A program made the position numbers and the translations under genes. A stretch of DNA of 53,217 nt, taken from a virus. The notes beneath the pieces are model-generated. The model was not told the DNA's origin, did no database searches, and saw only the letters and a program-made list of their open reading frames with translations. The first letter of the stretch is position 1; each line of letters begins with the position of its first letter. Shown here one piece after another: positions 46,214-53,217 of this stretch. Location of the stretch: IMG/VR virus record IMGVR_UViG_3300009548_000009, positions 1 to 53,217 of that record; one strand, given 5' to 3'.

Positions 46214-47508
46214 TTTTTTCGGTATCTAGCTTCAAGAGCCTTTGACACCTGTAACCTTTTCCTTTGAAGCTCATCCTTTGTCCTCGGCGTGTATAATGAA
46301 TTAGGATGAGGCATCGTAAATTCAACGTCCCTTTCCAGTGCTTTCTTGACCGTGTGGCCCAGCGCGATTATCGGGATTTTGCGCTTAGACTTTGATCCGG
46401 CTTCTACTTTTGCCAGCTCATCCCTAAACCAGGGTTGCCACGATTCAATCTCATCAACTGTAGGTTCTCTGACTTTTCCGCTCTCGTCTTTGAGCAGTTG
46501 CGGCACGAGGTAAGTTATAACCACATTATCTCGCGTCAGTCCTAAAGGCGTTAGGTATTCGTCGTTGAATATCTTGCCAGTAGATCCTACTAACGCCGAT
46601 TTCCTGATTGACTCTACTTCTCCAGGTGAAGCTGCTACGAAGGTAAGAATGGGCCGCTTTCCGATGAAGGTTGGCACGTCAGATTTCTTAACGCTCTTCT
46701 TAGCCTTCTCCTTCAATTTCATGCAGTTGGTTTTCACCTTTTCACAATCCGCATCTGCCTCTTCAGCGGTTTCCTTCGCTATATTATCCGGTGCATCCTC
46801 GCCGATGTCCTTATAATACGACCGAAGCGTTGCTTTCATTGAATCCAACTCTGACGCTGGGATTCCACTAGATTGGTTGATCCTGCCGGCTGCAGCTGCG
46901 AGTCCTACCCTGCTTATCTGGAACTTGCCGTTGATTATGTCAGCTACTGGAAACTTGTAGCCGCCTGCGTTGTCTGCGTTGTCTGGGTCGTGATATAGGA
47001 ATCCTTTACCGTACTTCTGCCAGTCTACGTTTTCCTTATCTGGACCGCCTGCCCATGCTAAAAGCCTCTTTTGTGCAGCTCCAGCATCCCATGAGCCCGT
47101 AGAGGCTACAGGTGCGTCCTGCTTCCCATGTGCTGTCTTTTCCATTTTCTTGTTATCTCTACATTTTTGCGTGTCTTGTTCCTCGCACGCTCCGTCAGCT
47201 TTACCATCATCGTCGTCGTCTTCATCTACTCCAGATGGGAGTGGCTGTTTGTTAACCTCTGCGCTCACTTCTGCTTGTGTATCCTGTGCCTGGTGCGCTT
47301 CTGTGGCTGCCTGCGTGTCGGCAGATTGTGACTGCGCCTGCGCCGCTCGTGCCTTAGCGCTTGCCTTTCCACCAGCACGCGGCAGGGCCTTTCTGTGTAG
47401 ATCATTCATTACGTGCGGAGGAACATACTGCCGCACTGCGTCAAGTAGTTCACTTATGTATTCCGGTGAATACTCCTTTTGTTTCGCTTCCTTTTCTAAA
47501 TCATCCAT
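46210..47508 (-). CDS. Head-assembly protein with uracil-DNA-glycosylase-like domain
   Basis: A 432-residue protein. Residues 1 to 135 are low-complexity, Ala/Gln- then Asp-rich. Residues 139 to 245 (WDAGAAQKRLLAWA, GYKFPVADIINGKFQISRVG, LRSYYKDIGEDAP) match a domain found in phage capsid-maturation proteins. Residues 280 to 425 resemble a family 4-type uracil-DNA glycosylase: ILTFVAASPGEVES, ALVGSTGKIFNDEYLTPLGL, NVVITYLVPQL, REPTVDEIESWQPWF, IIALGHTVKKAL, MPHPNSLY. The usual iron-sulphur cysteines are absent and the first motif has A-S-PGE where G-E-x-PG is common, so activity is uncertain. It ends at a slippery site. Confidence 0.65.
   Translation of the reverse strand: MDDLEKEAKQKEYSPEYISELLDAVRQYVPPHVMNDLHRKALPRAGGKASAKARAAQAQSQSADTQAATEAHQAQDTQAEVSAEVNKQPLPSGVDEDDDDDGKADGACEEQDTQKCRDNKKMEKTAHGKQDAPVASTGSWDAGAAQKRLLAWAGGPDKENVDWQKYGKGFLYHDPDNADNAGGYKFPVADIINGKFQISRVGLAAAAGRINQSSGIPASELDSMKATLRSYYKDIGEDAPDNIAKETAEEADADCEKVKTNCMKLKEKAKKSVKKSDVPTFIGKRPILTFVAASPGEVESIRKSALVGSTGKIFNDEYLTPLGLTRDNVVITYLVPQLLKDESGKVREPTVDEIESWQPWFRDELAKVEAGSKSKRKIPIIALGHTVKKALERDVEFTMPHPNSLYTPRTKDELQRKRLQVSKALEARYRKN
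46213..46219 (-). promoter_or_regulatory. Slippery heptamer A AAA AAC for -1 frameshifting
   Basis: The last codons of the UDG-domain gene are CGA AAA AAC UAG. A-AAA-AAC in this frame is a canonical X-XXY-YYZ slippery site. Slipping by -1 gives AAA AAA CUA GCA and enters the protease frame. No strong downstream structure was seen by eye. Confidence 0.65.
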
Positions 47509-47554
47509 CGTAGCATTATTCCTCTTGTTTAATCTAAATTTTAGGTTTTAAGTA

Positions 47555-48526
47555 TCAAACATAAAATGGCCTGAACGTTACCGTAAATTCTGTTATTCCT
47601 TCCTCATCAACCCCCATAGTTATAAAATGATAACCAGTATGATTGGCCAACCGCTTGCTTCGCATCCATCTGGATTGTGTCGATAGCGCCCCGCCGCTTA
47701 CAGCATGGATATGGCGTTCAAAGAAATACCCCTGTTTGTGGCTATGTCCCATAAGCAAGACATGCGGTTTTTCTCCTCCGGTGAAGGATTCGATGAGTTT
47801 CTGAACCCGATATGATGTAGCATAACTTGATCCGTCCTCCCCGTGAAAAACACGTATCAATACCCCACTAATTTCTATATCGCCTTCATCACGCCCGATA
47901 TACTCCATATTTGGGACAGACTCACATACATCTTCTACGATGTTCGCGCCCATTGCTTCATACCACCTGTCATGATTGCCAGAGATCAGATACGTATGAA
48001 ACGGTATTTTTGATAGTTGTTCTTCAGCGTACGCTTTCTGTGCTGCGTACCCAATATCTCTTAATTCATAAATTAAATTATATTTTCTTGGGTCCATCCC
48101 ATGTGTAAGGTCCCCGCCAAATATGCAAAACTGAGCCTTTCGTTTTTTGCATGTTTGTATAAAATCATCCAAGAACTCCTCGTGATAATAGATGCTTGAC
48201 ATATGGGCGTCAGTAAAGTACCCAAAGCGTATTTCCTCTCCTGAATGGCCTATCTTTACTTTTGGGGGCGTTACAGAGAATGAGCCAAGACCTTTACCCT
48301 TGCTTATTGCCGCTAGTTCTTCAGCGGTGTATTTGCCGTGGATTCCTTCTAGGTAACGGACCCCCCGTTTTCTTTGCCTAAAGCTCCGCGTCCATTCGTT
48401 TTTGTACTCACGCTCTTTTTCTCGGTTCTCTACACGATACAATCTACATGCTTCTCGGCACGCATCGCACGTTTTAAACCCACCTGACTCGATCGGTTTA
48501 TTGCAGCGGGAGCAATGTTCTGTCAT
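47555..48526 (-). CDS. Calcineurin-like metallophosphoesterase with N-terminal zinc ribbon
   Basis: A 323-residue protein. The N-terminus is a zinc ribbon (CSRCNKPI to CDACREAC). From residue 100 it shows all metallophosphoesterase motifs: GYFTDAHMS, CIFGGDLTHG, YLISGNHDRW, FHGEDG and LLMGHSH. Such enzymes hydrolyse phosphodiesters of nucleic acids or nucleotides with a two-metal centre. The gene is embedded in the head module between the portal-side small genes and the UDG-protease gene, so a role in packaging or DNA processing is possible but inferred. Confidence 0.85.
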   Translation of the reverse strand: MTEHCSRCNKPIESGGFKTCDACREACRLYRVENREKEREYKNEWTRSFRQRKRGVRYLEGIHGKYTAEELAAISKGKGLGSFSVTPPKVKIGHSGEEIRFGYFTDAHMSSIYYHEEFLDDFIQTCKKRKAQFCIFGGDLTHGMDPRKYNLIYELRDIGYAAQKAYAEEQLSKIPFHTYLISGNHDRWYEAMGANIVEDVCESVPNMEYIGRDEGDIEISGVLIRVFHGEDGSSYATSYRVQKLIESFTGGEKPHVLLMGHSHKQGYFFERHIHAVSGGALSTQSRWMRSKRLANHTGYHFITMGVDEEGITEFTVTFRPFYV

Positions 48527-48548
48527 GTTTACGTATAGAATTTAGAGT

Positions 48549-48719
48549 TCAGAAGAATTCTTTTAACCAATCATTCAGAGTTTCTTCATCGTCTAGGTGT
48601 ATCCACTCCAGCGTTAGTGCAAAGATAAGGTCATCGTAACCCTTTTCTTCCAACCAGGGATGTCTTTGTTTTGCAGCGTCTAATGCCTGGACTGTCTCTT
48701 TTGATAGTTTGACGTTCAT
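48549..48719 (-). CDS. Small RHH-like protein
   Basis: A 56-residue protein starting MNVKLSKETVQALDAAKQRH, a strand followed by two helices as in RHH. It lies eight bases from a near-copy of the TTAACCTAGGTTAA palindrome, so it may bind such sites or be regulated by them. Confidence 0.55.
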   Translation of the reverse strand: MNVKLSKETVQALDAAKQRHPWLEEKGYDDLIFALTLEWIHLDDEETLNDWLKEFF

Positions 48720-48726
48720 GTTTATC

Positions 48727-48740
48727 TTAACCTAGCTTAA
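48727..48740 (-). promoter_or_regulatory. Operator-like near-palindrome TTAACCTAGCTTAA
   Basis: Matches 13 of 14 bases of the palindrome near 19.4 kb and sits in the gap just before the RHH-like gene. Confidence 0.5.
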
Positions 48741-48775
48741 TTGTAATAAATCATCATCGTCCTTTTTTAACCGGC

Positions 48776-49075
48776 TTATTCCATCCGACACCCTACATAC
48801 CCATCTGGTTTTTCTCCCCACCAACGACGCCACTGTTCGCCATGCTCCCTTAATTGATTAAATATCTCATCTTCTGTGAGGGCGTTATACTTACGTCGGA
48901 CTTCTTCCACTCCTGGTAGTTTTGATGCTTTCATTATAAAATCTAACGCGAAGTCTCGTTCTTCCGTCGTTGGATCTTTAAAGCAAATGATAAAGTTGCC
49001 AGTATTCATTAACTTTATCTGACCATCCCCATCAGAAGGAAGTTTCTTTTGTTCAGATATTACAGTAATTGACAT
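48776..49075 (-). CDS. Hypothetical protein in the head module
   Basis: A 99-residue protein starting MSITVISEQKKLPSDGDGQI; the C-terminal half is helical and ends with WRRWWGEKPDGYVG. No family is recognised. The start overlaps the upstream stop by one base. Confidence 0.55.
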   Translation of the reverse strand: MSITVISEQKKLPSDGDGQIKLMNTGNFIICFKDPTTEERDFALDFIMKASKLPGVEEVRRKYNALTEDEIFNQLREHGEQWRRWWGEKPDGYVGCRME

Positions 49076-49830
49076 TATCTTCCCTTCTTAATCGGCCTCT
49101 GCGGTTTCTTTGATGCAGCCACTCTGAAGAAATCAGCCTCGCTCATTGGCTGGCCGCCTACAGTAAACCCCTCGCCCTCTGCTATCGCTCCAAGCTTCGG
49201 AAGTATCGGGAGTGGTTTATCGTGGAGCATGCTCGCTGGGTTTGATGAAGTCATTGCCTGCCTGCGCTGGTTTAAGCGGCTTAGGTTCTTAATCAACTCA
49301 TCATCAGGCTCTTGCCTTTCTGGTCTGGGAATGTCAACCAACATCGCTTTTCGTATATCGTTGTTACGTTCCATCTCCTCGTCGTGGAGCGTTAACAGAT
49401 AATCAAGCGCCGTATCGTCGTTTATTGGCATCTTTGAGTAGACTGCTTTCTCGGCAGCCGTTACGCCTGGCCGGTTAAGCAAAGAAGAACGCATGCCTTC
49501 TAGCATCGTGTGCCAGTGGACGAGTAAATCTCCAGTTATTTTTAATGTGATCGGTTTGAACGTGCGACGTTTTGCCGCCTTCTCCATCTTCTTAGTAGCT
49601 TCCTCAATAATCTTTAGGTCTGCCTCCTCTTTGAGTGCAGCAAAAGCATCTATTGGCGGTGGTGGTTCTTTCACCATACGCTGAAGAAAGTCGCCTACTA
49701 AAGACTTCTCACTCACTTCTGGTTCTGGTTCAATCCCTTGCACTACGTCAATGACTATCTCTTCTTTAGGTTCAGGTTTAACTTCGGGTTTAACTTCAGG
49801 CTTAGGTTTCGTTGCTTTCTTTTTTGGCAT
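49075..49830 (-). CDS. Head-module protein with Pro/Glu/Lys repeats
   Basis: A 251-residue protein with a low-complexity N-terminus (KPKPEVKPEVKPEPKEE) and a helical body. No family is recognised. A CCTAGGTTAA half of the recurrent palindrome lies just before its start, at about 49839 to 49848. Could be a portal-associated or scaffold-like component from its position. Confidence 0.55.
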   Translation of the reverse strand: MPKKKATKPKPEVKPEVKPEPKEEIVIDVVQGIEPEPEVSEKSLVGDFLQRMVKEPPPPIDAFAALKEEADLKIIEEATKKMEKAAKRRTFKPITLKITGDLLVHWHTMLEGMRSSLLNRPGVTAAEKAVYSKMPINDDTALDYLLTLHDEEMERNNDIRKAMLVDIPRPERQEPDDELIKNLSRLNQRRQAMTSSNPASMLHDKPLPILPKLGAIAEGEGFTVGGQPMSEADFFRVAASKKPQRPIKKGR

Positions 49831-49844
49831 TAGTTCCTCCTAGG

Positions 49845-50126
49845 TTAAAAGTGGAATACAAAGTGCGCTATGAGTATCCAGAGTATCGGATACACGAAGA
49901 TCATGAACAGCGCAAATAGCGTATTTCTGGTTTGGTTCTCTGGTTGTTCTGGTAACCCTTTTTTTCTCTCTCCAAGTAGCATTTCAAATCCTTCCTTCTC
50001 TGAATCAGTGAGCGGTCGCGTTGCGTCTCCGTCCTTTATGACTGATATATCTATCAGGTCTTTTGTGTTTACTAGGACCCTATGAAGTGACTCAAGGTTG
50101 ATAGTTTCTCCAAATTCGTTTTTCAT
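49845..50126 (-). CDS. Small membrane-anchored protein
   Basis: A 93-residue protein, soluble for 68 residues then one C-terminal membrane segment (FALFMIFVYPILWILIAHFV). No family is recognised. ATGA overlap with the coiled-coil gene before it. Confidence 0.55.
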   Translation of the reverse strand: MKNEFGETINLESLHRVLVNTKDLIDISVIKDGDATRPLTDSEKEGFEMLLGERKKGLPEQPENQTRNTLFALFMIFVYPILWILIAHFVFHF

Positions 50127-50269
50127 CTTAACTTCAGCTCCCGAAACGGGCAGTTATTTACATGCATCTTTAAATCCCGTTTCAGCTCCTTTACTTCGTT
50201 TTCAAGTTTTAAGAGCACCTGTTGCATCTCCATTTCGGTAAGAAGGTTAGCTGCTTTATTAGTGGGCAT
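50123..50269 (-). CDS. Tiny coiled-coil protein
   Basis: A 48-residue protein starting MPTNKAANLLTEMEMQQVLL with heptads through most of its length. It overlaps the portal end by 11 bases and the next gene by four. Probably a small head-assembly accessory. Confidence 0.5.
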   Translation of the reverse strand: MPTNKAANLLTEMEMQQVLLKLENEVKELKRDLKMHVNNCPFRELKLR

Positions 50270-52055
50270 TTTTCTTTTTCTTCTTTTTCTTAGGTTGTGT
50301 TTGTTCTAAGCCCTGGACATATGCAATACTAAAATCCTCATTGGGCCGGTTTACGTGGACATCTAAAACCGTCGGCTGGCTCTTTTTAGCTGGCAGCGGT
50401 TTGCCCCATGTATCTGTTTGTCCACGATACGGCGTCTCCTCGTTTATCGGCTGAGATCGTTCTCGAGCTGCAGCTGCAGTCTGCCCAGGCAGCAACGAAT
50501 CTACCGGCGTGGCCAATGGGCTTTCCGGTTCCGGTTCCTTTGGCAAGTGTATCAGATCCCATAGGGCGTTTCTAAACGTCACGTCATCTGGGATTGGCAC
50601 TCCGCCCCGGGCGACGTTGCTTAGGAATGTACCCACGTCATTGATCTCTGCGCTTGCTACGTCGCCATGCACAAGTTTAGGCAATGATTCGGGGTTTATA
50701 TCAGGATTGAGTTGCGCGAGTCGTGGAACAGCGTATGAGTTGAATACCTGGCAAATTGAATCCAATATCGCGCTTATTGAAATTGAAAAGAGATTATTTC
50801 TTGTTTCAGCAAGGGCGTATGATCCTGTCGTATCCTGGCCAAGCATAAGAAAATCAGCAAGGACAGTCATTGCTATCCATTTGCTAAACATCTGGATTAT
50901 GCCAACAATGTCAAACTGTCTTTGTGACTGCGGACCTGCTAGTTCTAAACTATACATTGGGCCGCCGCCTACATCAGAAGGATAATTGTTTGATGGTAGA
51001 AGTATGCCTTCGTCTTGGTTTCGCTTGAGATTGCGAACTATCCGTTTTAACATCTCTGCCATTGCTGATGAACGTGCATCGACTCCGGTTAGTACCTCAC
51101 CAGGAGCACGCAAGACAGGAACGCCTGCCATATCACGTTCTAGTCCTGTCATCATAATCTCTTCAGCCAGCTTTTTGAACATATATGTTCTATATGCCCC
51201 ACGCAAAAGACTCACACCTTCTGGGTTGCCCTTTCGAGGTTTAACTCGGAACAATAACAGTTTCTCTATCGGTATTTCAGTAATCCTAAAGTGAGGTGGA
51301 GCAAGTTGTCTGAATCCTCGTATGCCGCCGTTAACGTCAAAGTCCCAGTTTAATAGTGTTTCCTGGGCCCTAGTAGCAAACTTCCTCCAGCCTATTCTCC
51401 CATCATCAAAGTTGCTATTTAATGTCGGATCTTCTGGATGTGGCCCCTCTCGTTTCTTATAGACTATTTCTGAGATATGATAACCGAAGATAAACATGCT
51501 AAGAACCTCAGAAAGCAGATCATTTGGATTAACACTCATATCCTCCCAGCATTGTTGGTAAAATTCCAATGCTTTTAAGTCCTCAGGAGTAGAACCGTCA
51601 GTTTCCCACCAGAGGTTTACTGATCTGCATGACATCTCGACCGCATAAAAGATTGATGATATGACGGCATCCATCATGTACATCTCTTTGTACATACGGA
51701 CGCCGCGAGTGTATTGAAGTTCAGTCAGCCACTCCTCATACACGTAGGGAGGAATGTACATTAAGCCGGTCGTGCCGTACTCTGCGAAGTAGTTGAGGTT
51801 AACCGGAGCACCAGGTGACGAGGGGCCTATTCCCATGAGGTCGCCTGAGCCGAGCGTGGGCAAGCCCTGGGCAGTGAACGGCATCTCTTGTAAATCAATA
51901 AGTTTCTTTATGGTTGCCTGTTCAGACTTGGACAGCTTTTCAAACGCTGCGCTTTCTGATTCAGTAAATGATGTTATTCCGTTCGGGGGACTTTCGGGAA
52001 ATGAGGTTATCCCGTTCGGTTCCGTATTATTTTTCTTTATATTTTTTCGAGCCAT
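50259..52055 (-). CDS. Portal protein (DUF935/Mu gp29-like)
   Basis: A 598-residue protein. The core has YTRGVRMYKEMYMMDAVISS, LSEVLSMFIFGYHISEIVYK, REWA-type strand FRVKPRKGNPEGVSLLRGAY, and KWIAMTVLADFLMLGQ, the pattern of DUF935-type portals that form the 12-fold DNA gate. The N-terminus has a short duplicated NGITSF motif. The last 42 residues are a lysine-tailed extension that repeats a coat-protein segment (residues 557 to 581). The gene follows the terminase nuclease, the standard order. Confidence 0.8.
   Translation of the reverse strand: MARKNIKKNNTEPNGITSFPESPPNGITSFTESESAAFEKLSKSEQATIKKLIDLQEMPFTAQGLPTLGSGDLMGIGPSSPGAPVNLNYFAEYGTTGLMYIPPYVYEEWLTELQYTRGVRMYKEMYMMDAVISSIFYAVEMSCRSVNLWWETDGSTPEDLKALEFYQQCWEDMSVNPNDLLSEVLSMFIFGYHISEIVYKKREGPHPEDPTLNSNFDDGRIGWRKFATRAQETLLNWDFDVNGGIRGFRQLAPPHFRITEIPIEKLLLFRVKPRKGNPEGVSLLRGAYRTYMFKKLAEEIMMTGLERDMAGVPVLRAPGEVLTGVDARSSAMAEMLKRIVRNLKRNQDEGILLPSNNYPSDVGGGPMYSLELAGPQSQRQFDIVGIIQMFSKWIAMTVLADFLMLGQDTTGSYALAETRNNLFSISISAILDSICQVFNSYAVPRLAQLNPDINPESLPKLVHGDVASAEINDVGTFLSNVARGGVPIPDDVTFRNALWDLIHLPKEPEPESPLATPVDSLLPGQTAAAARERSQPINEETPYRGQTDTWGKPLPAKKSQPTVLDVHVNRPNEDFSIAYVQGLEQTQPKKKKKKKNAH
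50313..50387 (-). repeat. Portal copy of the segment shared with the coat protein
   Basis: Codes portal residues 557 to 581, 20 of 25 identical to coat residues 46 to 70. It is followed by QGLEQTQP and a run of seven lysines. Confidence 0.8.
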
Positions 52056-52094
52056 CTTTGCGTTGTTACCTTTAACCTTTACGTTTAATTTTGA

Positions 52095-52778
52095 TTATCC
52101 CGGAAGTATCGTACCCATACCTTCACCTACAATAACTGGCATAAAACCGCTTTCCCCTTTTTTCTGAGCGTACCAGCACGCCAGCGAAACAGCGAACACT
52201 AAATCATCATGCTCTCCCTCGCGCCATGCTTCGTATGAGTCATGTCCAGTTGCGATGTTTACCTTGACGTGAAAGTTCTGCAGTTCTTTCATGAGCGTTT
52301 CACGAAACGGCGTCCCCTTTGCTATTTTCAATCGCTTTTTACCCAGCAGTACTTTTGGCACTGAGACCAGATCCCGTTTAGGAACGCTCCAATAGCCTTT
52401 TTCAAACGACGTGTGTTGGCCGCCGGTTACGGTTACTGGTATAGGTTGTAGGCCTTTTAGTTTGAAACTGTCAATTATAGCTCTACCTACGCCGGTTGCA
52501 TCAACGACAAGAAAAAGCGGAACGTTTTGTTGTTTGAACTGCTGAACCATTTTATATATATATTCTTCAACGTTAGTATAGCTGGTTTCAAGTGGCAGAC
52601 GCTCACAGTGGCGGAGGTTATATTCTAAGTTTAACCGGCTTTCCATTGAGCTTGAGCCACTAAACATCTCGTTTTCTGATACGCTAACACTAACCGGATT
52701 GCGTTCTATTATAGCAAGTGCTGTATAATCCCTTGCTTGTCCGATATCTAGGCCCATAAAATAAGTATTACTTGTCAT
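52095..52778 (-). CDS. terL: Terminase large subunit, nuclease domain (split gene)
   Basis: A 227-residue RNase H-like domain with the three acidic motifs of terminase nucleases: GLDIGQARDYTALAII (first Asp), PLFLVVDATGVG (second Asp) and EHDDLVFAVSLACWYA (third, Asp pair). It has no Walker motifs. The ATPase partner is a separate gene at 2.8 to 3.6 kb. It starts MTSNTYF, so it is an independently translated half. It directly precedes the portal gene. Confidence 0.85.
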   Translation of the reverse strand: MTSNTYFMGLDIGQARDYTALAIIERNPVSVSVSENEMFSGSSSMESRLNLEYNLRHCERLPLETSYTNVEEYIYKMVQQFKQQNVPLFLVVDATGVGRAIIDSFKLKGLQPIPVTVTGGQHTSFEKGYWSVPKRDLVSVPKVLLGKKRLKIAKGTPFRETLMKELQNFHVKVNIATGHDSYEAWREGEHDDLVFAVSLACWYAQKKGESGFMPVIVGEGMGTILPG

Positions 52779-52789
52779 TCTTTAGTTCT

Positions 52790-52930
52790 TTAGTCAAATG
52801 AATTCTTATACCTGGCTTTTCTCTCAAGCCGCTCGAGCTGCGAAGTCATCTGCCTGCCCTGTGCCTTGCAGTCATAGCACCACCTACCTTTCAAAGAGCA
52901 CCAACTCCCGCAGCTTGGTTTTTGTTCCAC
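52790..52930 (-). CDS. Tiny cysteine-rich protein
   Basis: A 46-residue GTG-started protein with CGSWC, CYDC and a basic helical end. The Cys pairs suggest a zinc knuckle. It is located just before the terminase nuclease gene. Start is uncertain. Confidence 0.45.
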   Translation of the reverse strand: MEQKPSCGSWCSLKGRWCYDCKAQGRQMTSQLERLERKARYKNSFD

Positions 52931-52961
52931 TTTTCATGTCCACTTTTACATTAAAAAAAAT

Positions 52962-53217
52962 TCATCTTCGCCTTCTTGCCTTTCTCTCAGCCTCAAATTT
53001 ATCCCTAGCTTTAGCCCACTGTTCTTGCGACAGAGTATCTACCGGAGCATTTGATGGTAAAACTATACCTTCATCTTGCCTCTCGGCCCTCGGTGCTGGC
53101 GGTTCTGCGGTTGCGTCCCACGTTTCAGACCCATTAATCGTAAATGATGCAGTATCATCAAGTGGATACACTACTTTTTGCTTGCCCTTAAGCACTACCC
53201 GCACTTCATACGTGTAC
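52962..53217 (-). CDS. Partial hypothetical protein (right-edge fragment)
   Basis: An open frame entering from the window edge and ending RKARRRR. About 84 residues are visible, strand-rich at first (YEVRVVLKGKQKVVYPLDDT) and then charged and helical. A GTG at 53204 is a possible but unsupported start. The segment QDEGIVLPSN also occurs, nearly identical, in the portal (DNA 50988 to 51020). Probably the 3' part of the gene that is cut at the left edge. Confidence 0.55.
   Translation of the reverse strand, partial: YTYEVRVVLKGKQKVVYPLDDTASFTINGSETWDATAEPPAPRAERQDEGIVLPSNAPVDTLSQEQWAKARDKFEAERKARRRR

Noticed and set aside
1-53217. Integrated provirus with attachment sites or integrase; tRNA genes
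   Set aside because: No integrase, flanking host genes, direct-repeat ends or tRNA-like cloverleaf were recognised.

Overview
The window reads as the genome, or nearly all of the genome, of a tailed dsDNA virus (Caudoviricetes, siphovirus-type tail) that probably infects an archaeon, perhaps a methanogen of the Methanomicrobia type. Direct evidence for a tailed virus is a complete head and tail gene set: terminase, DUF935-like portal, XkdF-like protease, scaffold, HK97-fold coat, connector, stopper, tail terminator, tail tube, a tail chaperone with a -1 frame extension, a 1944-residue tape measure, Dit, Gp37-like hub and C-type-lectin-like receptor proteins. The archaeal assignment is inference. 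It rests on TATA-like boxes 20 to 60 bp before start codons (one apparently leaderless), an archaeal-looking lipoprotein, winged-helix and ribbon-helix-helix (RHH) regulators and an ASCH domain. Strong Shine-Dalgarno sites and two hairpin/U-tract terminators mean a bacterial host is not excluded. No integrase, polymerase, helicase, tRNA or CRISPR was seen. The only maintenance-type gene is a ParB-like protein.

Nearly everything is on the minus strand; one small RHH gene at 21.9 kb is on the plus strand. Reading in the direction of transcription from the right edge: nuclease half of the large terminase (52.8 kb), portal, small genes, metallophosphoesterase, a gene carrying a uracil-DNA-glycosylase-like domain that appears to continue by -1 frameshift into the XkdF protease, scaffold, decoration protein, coat, connectors, tail genes, tape measure, hub, receptor-binding proteins, and a run of small membrane proteins that ends at a terminator near 23.3 kb. 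From about 21.5 kb down to 5.4 kb lies an accessory region of some 50 very small genes. Many have CxxC zinc knuckles, and most are joined by one recurring start/stop junction sequence. The large known genes in it are ParB-ASCH, HNH nucleases, a Mu gpF-like head protein, a pentapeptide-repeat protein, DUF998 and an amidinotransferase-fold enzyme. From 5 kb to the left edge come the small terminase, the ATPase half of the large terminase, an HNH nuclease, a holin-like peptide, a putative glycosidase/lectin and a papain-like peptidase.

The two halves of the terminase lie at opposite ends of the window. Closing the molecule into a circle gives the usual order small terminase, ATPase, nuclease, portal, so the window is probably a circular or circularly permuted genome cut inside one gene. 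That gene would be partial at both edges. Joining the ends as given breaks its frame, so one or more bases are missing or the molecule is not closed.

The features that most deserve a second look are the junction element and its tiny-gene array, the UDG-protease frameshift, the split terminase, a 25-residue segment shared by portal and coat protein, the ParB-ASCH fusion, and paired palindromes next to parB.
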